In this document: positions 1 to 18,843 of the stretch, piece after piece
How the letters are laid out: each line of letters opens with the position of its first letter
How positions within the stretch are numbered: the first letter of the stretch is position 1
NCBI GenBank assembly: GCA_963281255.1
Contig: OY725500.1
Span: 3,963,184-4,027,183 of the forward strand
Direction of reading: 5' to 3'
DNA length: 64,000 nucleotides
Source of the DNA: Aphrocallistes beatrix
Lineage: Eukaryota; Porifera; Hexactinellida; Sceptrulophora; Aphrocallistidae
Position numbers and translations under genes: made by a program
The notes under the pieces: model-generated
What the model saw: the letters and a program-made list of their open reading frames with translations, nothing else
The model's database searches: none
Told to the model about the DNA's origin: nothing

Positions 1-793
1 TGGTGACGCATCAATGCATCTCTATCTGCCAATCTTGGAAACAATAATCTATCTACCAAACCCAGCAAAAACAGATCAGCTTATCTCAATGGAAGAAATT
101 CCCATAAACCGAAAGGGTGGCCAGCGATTCGGTTATGTTCTCTATCGAACGAGGACGAAAAGTGATTCGAAAATGCTCACTGTCGAAAACTGCTTTGAGA
201 ACCAAACAGGAGTGATAATGGTGAACAACAAACACCTGGTTGATCTGAAGAATTACAATAAACTAAGCGTGGGTCTCCCAGATATCGAGGGGGAAGCTGA
301 ATACGTTATAGACATCTTGTACGAGGGTTTGGGTAGGGTGAATTACGGCGATCGACTGGACTACCAACGGCAAAGGTTGATTGGACCTGTGAAGCTGGAT
401 GGTGAGACTGTCACGGGATGGAGAACGTATGCGATCGAATTTCTTCCTAATTACCTCTCGACTGCGGAAGCTGGGGGCATTTGGAAACGAATGCCGTCGA
501 AAGAACGCATGCCAATGTTGGTGAAAGGAACTTTCGAGATTCAAGGCATTCCCAAAGATACATTTGCAGATATGTCCAAATGGGGCAAAGGAGTCTTGTT
601 CATAAATCAAGTTAATTTGGGGAGGTACTGGAAAATTGGACCCCAACAAACCCTCTACGTGCCAGCCAATGTACTGAGGACTGGCATCAACAAAATAATG
701 GTATTCGAGACAGATATGCCGCCCATCGGATTGAAAAGTCTCGCATTCATTAGTTTTCTAAATAAGCCCTACTACAACTTGATTAGTGCTTAG
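1..793 (+). CDS. GLB1: Beta-galactosidase (GH35), C-terminal part, truncated by window edge
   Basis: The open frame runs in from the left edge, so the ATG at 14 is internal and the real start lies outside the window. The last ~100 residues carry the family's C-terminal jelly-roll signature: a GKGVLFINQVNLGRYW stretch (about 588-635), then IGPQQTLYVP and NKIMVFE. In the family this enzyme is lysosomal or secreted and removes terminal beta-galactose from glycans; its catalytic TIM barrel would be upstream and is not seen here. The stop is TAG at 791-793 and an AATAAA follows at 809-814, which fits the 3' end of the gene. The visible part is a single uninterrupted exon. Family assignment is firm; orthology to GLB1 rather than a GLB1-like paralogue is inferred. 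Confidence 0.85.
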   Translation, partial: GDASMHLYLPILETIIYLPNPAKTDQLISMEEIPINRKGGQRFGYVLYRTRTKSDSKMLTVENCFENQTGVIMVNNKHLVDLKNYNKLSVGLPDIEGEAEYVIDILYEGLGRVNYGDRLDYQRQRLIGPVKLDGETVTGWRTYAIEFLPNYLSTAEAGGIWKRMPSKERMPMLVKGTFEIQGIPKDTFADMSKWGKGVLFINQVNLGRYWKIGPQQTLYVPANVLRTGINKIMVFETDMPPIGLKSLAFISFLNKPYYNLISA

Positions 794-1445
794 TATATTA
801 TTTTATCAAATAAATACGGATTATCTCGGTTAAGTGCTAGAATTAATTTGGTTTACAGATGGAATTATAAGGTGCTTATGCCCATATTAAGGTATACGAA
901 TATATCGCGATCTGGTGATCGTTAACATACTACTAATGTCACCTTTTTTTATCTAATCACCACTGCACTATACTTACAGCGACTTCCTATACTGAAAGTT
1001 TATCTCATTTATCAGAACAAATTCATTTGAAAGGAAGTGCGATTTGAGAATCCATAATAACTAAACATCTATAGTTACCTACAAATTAGGAAACGTTATT
1101 AGAATGAGAATACCATGTGTGACAATACATTTCTGAATCCGAACGAATATTGATACTTAAAATCTAATTGGTAAGTTGTTTAAATATAGATAGAAGTATG
1201 CAATCAGAAAACTTAGAGAAGCAATGCTACTGCTTCTTCATCAGTACGAATACATGATACGGTGCACCCTCTCCTACCAATATTAAGTCTTCAATATGAC
1301 TGGAATCAGTGCGGTATTCCACTAAACTGAATTTGTATCGTAATATAGATATCATGCTGGAAAAGAATTTGCATATACAAAAGAATTGTTCTCAGAAGAA
1401 TCTAGGGTATTTAACCAAACTATTTAGAGTCTATTAATGGGAAAT
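794..1445. other. Intergenic region between converging GLB1 and ATE1
   Basis: AT-rich sequence between the 3' ends of two converging genes. Apart from the AATAAA at 809-814 for the upstream gene I see no open frame, RNA gene or inverted repeat that I can support. Confidence 0.6.
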
Positions 1446-2837
1446 CTAAAAGATAGCCACGGCTTTCTTGGAGAAGTCGGGTCCCACGAGCTCGCAATAC
1501 TTTCGCACCTTTTCCAAAGTATTCTTTTTCTTCCTCGAAGGTAAATTCTTGAACTCCACTACATTGCCTCCATCAAATATGAGGCAATTGTCAACTCCAA
1601 CAGGCATAGGGTTTTGATCGGGTGCGAGATTTTGATAGACTCCTGTTTTAAGTTTCTCCAAACAATCCTTATAAGGTACCCACTCATGGGTATAAGGACA
1701 ATTGATGTCGGAGGGGTGATACTCGCCTTTATAGCTCATTTTTTGTATCGTGTAAATGAAGAAGCCCATGCAGTACCACTTCTTGATACCGCTTTGTACA
1801 CGGAGATTATGAGTCAATTCTATTTCAGACAGGGCAGAGTAGACACCAGGAGATAGAAACATGAAATTCGGATCGTAATAAGTGTAAACTGAAGATACAT
1901 AGTTTGGTAGTACATCCAGTACTCCCACCATGAAGAGTTTGCCGTCAATAAAATACTGCAGGTGATAACAGCCGTATTTAATATCATTTTTTTCTTCGTG
2001 CGGCATAACGGCGGATGTAACAAGAAAATCCTTGTAATGTTTAAGATTATTTTTACCCGGTTTATCTTTGTGTACTGCTTGCTGGTAACTTTCGAATATT
2101 CGATAGGATTCAGCTTCAGTGGCTTTGTATTCTTCAGATTCAGGATTGACCAAAATTAGACGTTTTTCCAACTTGTGTGCGTCGCCTTTTTGATACTCGT
2201 GGTCATTGAGATGGTCTTTGAGCGTTCTGGCCTCATTTTGTTTAGCTTTGATGGCATTTGCTCCTTCTGGATTATTGTTTGCTTGTTTTTTCTCCATTTT
2301 TTGTTTCTTCCTTTCCTTTGCTTTTATGCATTGCGGTTTATTCGGATCAGCTCCAACTCCTTTCTTTGGTATTTTCTTCAGTAGCGAAGCACCTTCAGTT
2401 TGTTCGGATATTTTTTGCTCTCCTGATTTCTCTTCTTCTGTCACGATTTTACAAGCTCCAGGACTCTCGACGGATTTATCTTCAATGGTGGTCTTCTTCG
2501 AGGGCTGAATAGCTTTCCCTTCTGGATTCGGACTACCTCTCAAATAGTTGGTCACTTTGCGCAATACTCGTTTTTGCGAGTGAGACAATTCAAATGCATC
2601 TACGTCACAGCGAATCATGTAGGCCGGGCAACAGCTTTTATTTTTGTCGAACAGGTATATAAATTTTCCACAACGCCTCCAACTATGTTCAAGCAAGTAC
2701 TGTTCGTCTTGAGGTGTGAAGTTAAACGTCCATATTCCCCCTTCCTTGTAACTAGAATCTTGTTTCTCGCAGTAACCACATTTATCCGGGTCGTTTACTT
2801 CGTCAAACAAGACTTGAACTAGACTCAGTCGATCCAT
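1446..2837 (-). CDS. ATE1: Arginyl-tRNA--protein transferase 1 (ATE1)
   Basis: Predicted 463 aa in one exon, somewhat shorter than the vertebrate enzyme. The family transfers Arg from Arg-tRNA to N-terminal Asp, Glu or oxidised Cys, making an N-degron for proteasomal decay. The N-terminal domain (about 1-100) has the CGYC motif at residues 20-23 and a CC pair at 69-70, the metal or Fe-S cysteine set of the family, with the WRRCGKFIY segment between. Residues ~105-235 are a Lys/Glu-rich low-complexity linker. The C-terminal domain (about 270-410) has YHLQYFIDGKLFMVGVLDVLP, YYDPNFMFLSPGVY and KKWYCMGFFIY, the acyltransferase-like fold typical of ATE1. The start at 2837 gives the normal N-terminus. 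It converges with GLB1. Being intronless is unusual for an animal ATE1 but similar to several neighbours here. Confidence 0.95.
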   Translation of the reverse strand: MDRLSLVQVLFDEVNDPDKCGYCEKQDSSYKEGGIWTFNFTPQDEQYLLEHSWRRCGKFIYLFDKNKSCCPAYMIRCDVDAFELSHSQKRVLRKVTNYLRGSPNPEGKAIQPSKKTTIEDKSVESPGACKIVTEEEKSGEQKISEQTEGASLLKKIPKKGVGADPNKPQCIKAKERKKQKMEKKQANNNPEGANAIKAKQNEARTLKDHLNDHEYQKGDAHKLEKRLILVNPESEEYKATEAESYRIFESYQQAVHKDKPGKNNLKHYKDFLVTSAVMPHEEKNDIKYGCYHLQYFIDGKLFMVGVLDVLPNYVSSVYTYYDPNFMFLSPGVYSALSEIELTHNLRVQSGIKKWYCMGFFIYTIQKMSYKGEYHPSDINCPYTHEWVPYKDCLEKLKTGVYQNLAPDQNPMPVGVDNCLIFDGGNVVEFKNLPSRKKKNTLEKVRKYCELVGPDFSKKAVAIF

Positions 2838-3200
2838 TATATTACGCTATGATTTCTTTATTATTCAAAATTAGTTAGTCAAAATAAACAAGGATGTACA
2901 AATATATGTTTCTTAAATGTGTACCCGTTCGCATACGTAGACAACTGTAGCATTACAATGCCAGAATATGATAACAGGAGCTTACACACCAAAATAAAGT
3001 AAACCTTGCTTGTGTAAAATGTATTTTTAAATGTTAATCTTCCCCCACGAATAACATGATATTATCAAAGCAATACAAAGGTAAATAAACCACAAGCAAA
3101 CATTCTAGAGAATTAATTCAAATATTGTAAATGATATTTGTCCCATTATGATCAGTAAAGAAAATGAATGACTCACTCTTGAGGCTGTTGTACAATGGAA
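2838..3200. other. Intergenic region between ATE1 and WDR5
   Basis: About 360 bp between the start of ATE1 and the stop of WDR5, both on the minus strand. It must hold the ATE1 promoter and the WDR5 3' UTR, but I see no distinctive motif. Confidence 0.5.
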
Positions 3201-11924
<8,724 letters not shown>

Positions 11925-12699
11925 TATAAAACCACTACCGTAATAGAGAATTAAGCTCTAACTTCTAAGTTAAGAAAGCTATGTTATCAATGGGATTATT
12001 TCGCTTTGAAGATAATCCATTCAAAATGTTAGATTTTTATACAATATTGTTATTCTACTGAAGCTTTTTATGGAACCACTCAAGGTTAATTATATACGCA
12101 TATATATATATCTCCCACGCTTGCCACAGGAATGTGTTGCGTTATTTCCGGTTTAAGACATTTTCAATGAAAGCCGTACAAGTTTGGGGTTACTACTATC
12201 AATATAAAAATCCCAAATGCTTCCAAGGGATAATATATCTATATAGATGACACTACTGCCACTTCAATTTGTTTTTCATGGTGCTTATAGTGGCATAAAG
12301 TGGCCTCCTAATGGGCAAGCAAGTTTGACTCCTCACCTCATAGGAGTGGATAGTTAATAAAGGTGACACCATAGATAAGTCATAGCTTCCCTATCCATCA
12401 ATAAATCATATGTAAGGGCACTATGGATCATATATTTCAAAAACACCAATCGAATTGGGAAGCTTATGACTTAAAAAGGTTTTGAAATTCAGTTAAATTC
12501 AATAAATAATTTCATTCATTCTTAATAAAACAAAATGTACAGCAACATTTGGAGAACATAGACAAATCAAGCCCACTCAATCCTAACTCATAGAATGCCT
12601 ACATTAGGAAAAACCAACACATTTATATGGAAAAGAGCAAAGAACGCGCATACATGCAAATGACTATTTTCTTGCTGTTTTAGTAGGAAATAAGCTGAA
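11925..12699. other. Intergenic region between WDR5 start and G-alpha stop
   Basis: About 775 bp holding the WDR5 promoter side and the G-alpha 3' side. It is AT-rich with a short TA microsatellite near 12095-12110; no gene or convincing repeat was seen. Confidence 0.5.
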
Positions 12700-15600
12700 T
12701 CAGGTATCGGCTAGCATGTGAAAATTTTTGAGGTTTATCAAATGGACAATTTTTTTACAATCCATGAAGACATTTCTAATATTGTCCGTATCAATAGCTG
12801 TTGTGAAGTGCGTGTAGAGGCGTCTTTCTGCGGCTAAATTGAACTCACTAATTCGCATGAATTGTTCGCGAATAAACCAGCGAGCAGTGCGAACTTGTGG
12901 GTCAAACTTTTTTTCTCCCTCTTCCAACTTCTGCATTTCTGGATCTGGTGAGTTGGAGAAGTCTGGAGGAGTGTAAGCCTCTATGTCTGGAAAATAAGGC
13001 TCCATTTTGCGACCTTGTTTGATCTAACGAAACAGATATTTAAAAATTTCAATACCACAAAAACTTTTTGCACGTAAGAAGGGTGCAACTTTGTTGAAAA
13101 ACACTATGAAATATTTGATCTTTCATCTATGATGGACCAAATTTTGAATGTATATTTTCTATTACTCCAATCATGACTTTAATCTAAGTTCTAAATTAAA
13201 ACACAACCTTATCTTGAATAGAACTGGAGTAGATCGTGAGGTTAAAAAATAATGTGGTAACTTGTCAAAATTAGGATGGCATCACCTCAGACCACTTTGA
13301 ATGAAGAGAAAAGAGTAGACATATTCGATAAATTTCCTCAGATACAAGAAAACTTCCACAATTTCTCACGCATAGGGGAGGGCACTTTCAGTACAGTCTA
13401 TCAAGGGAGCTATATCAATGAGAATAACTTCAGCTTAGCTTTCAAAGTTCTCGTTCCGACATCTGGACCAGATCGAGTCGAGAAAGAAATTCAAATGCTA
13501 CGCGTTCTCAATGGGAAGCATAACATCATAACTCTACTTACGTGCATGCGTTTTGAAGACATCTACATTCTAGTGATGCCGCATTTCCCACACCAGAAAT
13601 TCCAATCATATTTCCACTCATTCACCCCATATGACACACATAAATACTTGCGCTCCCTCCTTGAAGCGATAGCACACGTGCACAGGTACAACATAATCCA
13701 CAGAGATATCAAACCAAGCAATTTCCTATACAATCGTGCCAGTGGACAGTGTAGGTTGGTGGATTTTGGGCTAGCGCAGTTTCTAGGCATACCTGGTGAT
13801 GCTAACGTTGATGTGACGGAGGGGTGTCAAGAGCTGAGAAGATTTAAAGAGACAACTTCAGCTGCAACACTGGTTTCGAACTCAAACTGTAGTGCTAAGC
13901 ATAAGGACAATGAGATCTGCAATCTGTGTATCGGAAGGCCGAGTCAACAGGTGTCAAGGGCGGGAACTCCTGGCTTCAGAGCTCCAGAGGTAAGTACGAA
14001 GGAACAGACTTGCCAACTTGAGCCATGATAAAAGCGGGACGCGGGATATAATATAAAAGTTTTATATAAGGAGTCGAAAAGAGCGGGATATAATGAAGAA
14101 ATTTCATACACTCGTAAAATTAACTCAATAGAAAAATGAAAAAAGCCCGCCAAAACGGGACGGTTGGTATGTATGCCGGAACTTGCAGAGGCGTAGGCAG
14201 GGTGCAGCACATGGGACCTAGGCCGCAACCTCAAAGGCTGTGCCCACTAAAATTTGACAAATTAGCATTGGGTGCCGCAACCCTCTCACGGAATAGACTG
14301 GAATTGCCGCACCCTAAAATTGTGCTGGTTACGCCTTTGGCCGGAAGTAGGATTCCATTGATTATTAACTTCTCATAGGTTTTAATGAAGTACACTCCAC
14401 ACACGATAGCAGTGGACGTATGGGCAGCAGGAATCATTCTGATCTCCATTCTCACTCGTCGCTACCCCTTCTTCAAGTCGCAAGATGACAATACCGCTCT
14501 TGGACACATTGCGACTATTTTCGGGACGGACGCGTTACAGGGCGCAGCTCGTGCTATGAACAAGAAACTGACTTGTCAACCGTACGTGAGAGGTTTCGAG
14601 ATAAAAGAATTGTGTCGAGATCTGAGAGGTGTTTGTGCTCCTGTCTGTAAACAAATTCTAGCAGATAAGAAATGCTCACAAACTGACACACCGATAACTC
14701 CGCGCAGGAGTAGCAGACTGAGGGAGAGAGATATGTGCTCGCCTGAACTGATGGGAATTGAGTCAAGCAAACCCGAAGATTTGTACACCGATGAAGTTTA
14801 CGATTTAGTAAAATCGATGCTATCTCTAGATCCCCACAGGAGAATGACAGCATTCCAAGCTTTGGAGCATCCATTCTTCAAAACAGATTGCGAAAAGGAG
14901 AAAGGAAAAGCTGAAGAGTAGTATCCCATACTTTCACACATGCATTGATTGATATCGCATTTATCTACATCCTTACATGAAATAATTTCTCAGAATCGTA
15001 ACATACTTAATAAGCTGAATTGGGTTTGACAACTATATTGGAACCCCAAAATATGTTGATAATGTGACCTCATTTATGATTTCCACTTAATTCCTCTGCA
15101 AAGGAATTGGGACTTAAAAAATAAATATTTATTCTTACCTTTTCTTCGAGGAGATCCTGTTTGTTTAAAAACAAAATAATCGATATGCTATTCAACCAGG
15201 GATTCTTCCAAATCTTTTCAAAAAGAATTAATGACTCTTCCAATCGGTTGGTTTGGTTATCTTCCCTAATCACGCAGTCGTATCCAGAGCTCTCCACAAC
15301 AAAGATTATAGCTGTGACGTCGTTAAAACACTGAATCCATTTCTTCCTCTCTTCACGCTGGCCCCCCACGTCGAATATATGAAAATTCTCTCCTTCCATG
15401 ACGAATTTGGTTTCAAATATGCCCTGGGTCTTCTTCCTAGAGGAAAAGTTTAAATTCCGTAATTATACCAGATTACTTAGAAAACTTAGTTGAAATGCAG
15501 AAAATTGAATTAAAATATTATTAAGAAAATGCCCGAATAAATGTAATTGGGATACGGCGCTTACCTACTTCTTAGGATGTCCTTATCCGATGGTCGATAA

Positions 15601-16710
15601 TCTCTCTTTGAGATCTCAGCTATCCTGTTCGGCTCCAAGAAGTACGAGGCACTATCCAAGCCCTGATACTCGTTGTTCCTTTTCAGACATTCCATGATGG
15701 ATGCGTCTCGAACGATGTGCATGCAGCTGTCATAAAAACGCACAGGGAGGTTGGAGCCATTGGGAAAGCAGGACATGATGTACTCTTTGTGCGGCTCTAG
15801 GCTGTCGTCACTGAGTGAGATTTTGAGCTGTGGCATCACGTTTAGAATGGTCTTCACGGCCTCCAGTAGATTGGTTCGGATTATCTCAGCCTAAATAAAA
15901 GGTTTGTAAAATCAGAAACTGGAATAACTGAAGTTTTAATGTTGAAGTGAGGTGTGAAAATATCATGGATTTTCCAGTCCGGCACGTTTTTTAAAGGTGA
16001 TAAAAGTTATATGGCACCCAACCCGGGGTTTATCTTGTAATTCCCGGGGTGTGGTAATTAGTACCAAAATCGAATCACACTGCAAGCACCTTGGCTCCTC
16101 GGACGATACCAGACGGGCACCTATAAGTGCCGGCCGAACACCTAGATAAACCCCTGGAAAATACAAATAATTTATTTGTATAAAAGAGTATGAGTTTAAT
16201 GCTATAGAATTACAATCGGACTTAACACCTGTTAATCGTTAAAATCTAAAATGATTCGAATGTTATTGAAGGCAGTTACTCACTTGAAAATAAGTGAATA
16301 AGTCGGATAATATTAACGAAATATGCAATCTCACATCTTACATTTTCGAAGAGGAATTATTTGAGAGAGAGATATACTCACAATTCAGCAAAATTATAAT
16401 TTCCCTCAATTGATTTTAAATGAACATTTAGGATACTTTTAAAATATTCAATTTCTCTTCAACTCACAAACTCCTTCCTGACTTCATCGCTGAATCCGTT
16501 CACAAATGCTAACTCCATCTGTTTCACAATTGTACTCTTTCCAGACTCCCCAGCACCTAACAACAAAATCCGATGCGTCCTCTCGTAGAGCAATCTCTCC
16601 TGCTTCAATTCTTGAGAGATTTGCTTGCTCTTCCTCTTTTGTTCCTGGAACTTCCTCTGTTCTTCCCCACTCGGCCTATTCCTACCTTCGGAGAGGCAGC
16701 ATAGAGACAT
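12700..16710 (-). CDS. GNAS: Heterotrimeric G-protein alpha subunit, Gs-type
   Basis: Four exons in phase: 16468-16710, 15565-15890, 15139-15436, 12700-13023 (1191 nt, 396 aa). All nucleotide-binding boxes are present: P-loop GAGESGKST near residue 52, the switch-I Arg in [14 protein letters not shown] formed across the exon 2/3 junction, DVGGQR, NKQD and the C-terminal [28 protein letters not shown] and the acidic EAYTPPD loop before [15 protein letters not shown] match the Gs class, which activates adenylyl cyclase downstream of GPCRs at the plasma membrane. N-terminal MSLCC offers palmitoylation cysteines. The tail [10 protein letters not shown] differs from the usual QYELL end and adds three residues. 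Intron 3 (13024-15138) contains the CDC7 gene on the opposite strand. The Gs class is well supported; one-to-one orthology is inferred. Confidence 0.93.
13276..14921 (+). CDS. CDC7: CDC7 replication-licensing kinase, nested antisense in the G-alpha gene
   Basis: Two exons, 13276-13989 and 14379-14921, 418 aa, joined in phase exactly at the APE motif (RAPE then VLMKY). Kinase landmarks: [11 protein letters not shown] near residue 31, [12 protein letters not shown] near 142, VDFGLAQ near 162 and [10 protein letters not shown] near 233. These, the FLYN after the catalytic loop and the insert before the activation loop, are diagnostic of CDC7, which with DBF4 phosphorylates MCM2-7 to fire origins. 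Kinase inserts are shorter than in vertebrates. The whole gene lies in intron 3 of the G-alpha gene on the other strand, so the two transcription units overlap completely. Its single intron (14 kb region) holds two transposon fragments. Confidence 0.93.
14007..14176 (+). repeat. Dispersed repeat copy in CDC7 intron
   Basis: About 170 bp beginning TTGCCAACTTGAGCC and rich in repeats of GCGGGA(C/T). A related, longer copy in opposite orientation is at 35812-36022; both share AAAAGCGGGACGCGG, an AGCGGGA(T/C)ATAA block, GAATGAAAAAAGC-like sequence and an ACGGGA plus CATGTATG-like end. It is probably a non-autonomous DNA element with weak inverted ends. Confidence 0.7.
14186..14339. mobile_element. 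hAT-like short element in CDC7 intron
   Basis: Starts CAGAGGCGTAGGCAGGGTGC and ends with TGGTTACGCCTTTG, imperfect inverted ends of the CAGAGGCGTA type seen in hAT non-autonomous elements. GCCGGAA occurs near both flanks but an exact 8-bp duplication cannot be fixed, so the class is tentative. Confidence 0.5.
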
Positions 16711-18843
16711 TGTAGGGAGATATTAACTATGACGAAAGTGCTAAAATAAACTAATATTTAATATAATTTAAATCCCACAAAATTTTCTTTGGTTGCTTTT
16801 ATATAGAAAGTGTGAAAATTGTGAAGAATCATCCTAGCTGGTTAAAATATTTCTTTTGTTATTGGTTTCCTTAGTAACCATATTTTCAGAATGGATGAAT
16901 TGCAAAAATGCTGCACAAATCGGATAATAAATATGAAATACTTAAATTCCAAAAAGACATTCTTAGACACTGCATAGAGCATAAGAGCTGTGGAAGTGGG
17001 TGAAAAAGATATTTAATCTATCTAGTTAAATTTCCCATTTTGTCTGGATGCATATTGCAGACAAATTCCAGACAAATTCCATGAAATTATTGATTCCAAT
17101 AGGCAGCCGTTGAAATTCCGGCAAAATGGTTTGTCCAGCTAGAAACAATAGAATGTATGCATGAGTCTTTTGGAAGTGTCAGAAGTTAGTATTTTAAAGC
17201 CTGTTTTACTTTGTGATAATTAAAAAATATTCGAAAAGATCTTTATGAAGACATCGATCGACTAACATAAATCACTGTCGCGATATTTAACCGTAATGAG
17301 ATAATAAATCCCCGCTAAAATCTAAAAATCATAAACTTTGTTTGAGATTCTAGTGGAATAATTAAATAATTAAATTAAAAAGTTTGAACGAACAGAGGTA
17401 CTTATAGCTCAGACCAATGTTAGGTATTGGCTTCTTAACAAAAAGAAATTTACAACTAAGGGTAGAGGTCATTAATTATACATTTTTACATTCAGCATAA
17501 ATATCTCTATTCAGGATGATGGAGGAAATATCGAGTTAGATCTCACCACAAGTTAGTATATAGCACTGGATCAATAATTATTAATTGAAAACGTGTTGAG
17601 ATGATTGAGGATATTAGTAAAGCTAATTTTTTCTTTTTTGTCTTAACATTTGTCTTACCAATTGGAATAAACGAACTGTTACAAACCGCAAATTAAGCGG
17701 GAGAGAAAATAACACGCAAAAATTCAGCTCAATAACATAAACTTAATTTAAAATAGACGTTAGGCTAAGACAATCGAATCTAGCTTCCTCGAAGCTACAC
17801 ATTTAATATACGTACGTGATGGTAATTCTATCTGTAAATATATTCAAGTGTGGAACATTCTGCCTTCACACCTGATACCTCTATTATTCATAAAAATAAG
17901 AATTCATTCACAATTTTAATGATATTCTAACCAGTTCTATGTCTGACCATGGACGCCAAAACTCCCTTGGAGCAGGGGGGGGGGGGGTGAGACCTCCCTG
18001 AAAAAAAAGGTGTAATCAAATCCTGCCTGAGTCTCCCTTGCAGGGGGATACTATACCATTGAACCATGTCTGCGAAGATTTGGATACATATTTGTTTAAA
18101 AAAGCTCCGTTTGTTATAATTAAAAAATATCCCCAAATTATGCAAATTTTTTTCTACATCATACAATTTACGAGACCCTTAAAGGATATCGAAGAGAATT
18201 TCAAACTTTCTTTCAAGATCTTTGATCACACATGCAGTAGCATTTAGGGGTACGTCTAATAGAATGCAAGATGCTCTTTTAGAACTTTTAGTGTTTTTTT
18301 GTCAATGTCGCAACTTGATTATATCTACACGACAGGTTGTGTGTTGCAACCTGCTTTTATCTGCTGTGGATCTGATGAATTTCATGAGATGGCCATTTCT
18401 CATTGAGACATTGTACTGGTTCAATATGATTGAATGTATAAAAAATGCTACTCAATGAAACGTATTATCAAACGTGGACACATTTTTCATGATATAGAGC
18501 ATATTATTCAAGAATTGAATTTGCTTGAATATTTACTTAAACATGATGAAAGAAGATTATCCATCAATATTGCACAATTCAGCCCTCTTTCTATGAAAAA
18601 CACAAAATGTTATAAAATTAAGATTACCTGAAAACGAATATTATCCCTCATTTCTAATAAAGTATATCAATTAAACAATATATAACTATATTCATATCTA
18701 TTCTATATGAATAATTTATCAATAAATGTGAAAAACAACGAAAACACGCACTAATCCTAGATAATCTAAATAAAATTATGCTTGCAAGCATGAAAATAAA
18801 AAAATAATTTTATTTTGTAGACTAGCAAATAACTGAATCCGAA
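16711..18843. other. 2.1-kb intergenic region upstream of the G-alpha gene
   Basis: Lies between the G-alpha start codon and the 3' end of ACSBG copy 1, and should include the G-alpha promoter. I see no supported gene. It contains a G-run near 17976-17988, a degenerate tRNA-like stretch (listed separately) and a perfect 14-bp palindrome ATGCTTGCAAGCAT near 18779-18792. On the minus strand an AATAAA at 18809-18814 probably serves ACSBG copy 1. Confidence 0.5.
18009..18071 (-). repeat. Degenerate tRNA-like or SINE-head sequence
   Basis: On the minus strand TGGTTCAATGG matches an RNA polymerase III A box and is followed by a possible CTGCAAG anticodon loop and GGATTTGATTA, a poor B box. Stem pairing is imperfect and no CCA-side acceptor stem closes, so this is not a working tRNA; a decayed tRNA or tRNA-derived SINE is the best guess. 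Confidence 0.25.

Noticed and set aside
263-649. 128-aa minus-strand frame inside the beta-galactosidase exon
   Set aside because: It is the antisense shadow of a well-conserved coding region and shows no domain.
2206-2512. Plus-strand frames over ATE1 rich in Phe, Leu and Cys
   Set aside because: They mirror the Lys/Glu-rich linker of ATE1 on the other strand.
18009-18071. Functional tRNA gene on the minus strand
   Set aside because: A-box is good but B-box and stems are poor and the acceptor stem does not close; kept only as a tRNA-like remnant.
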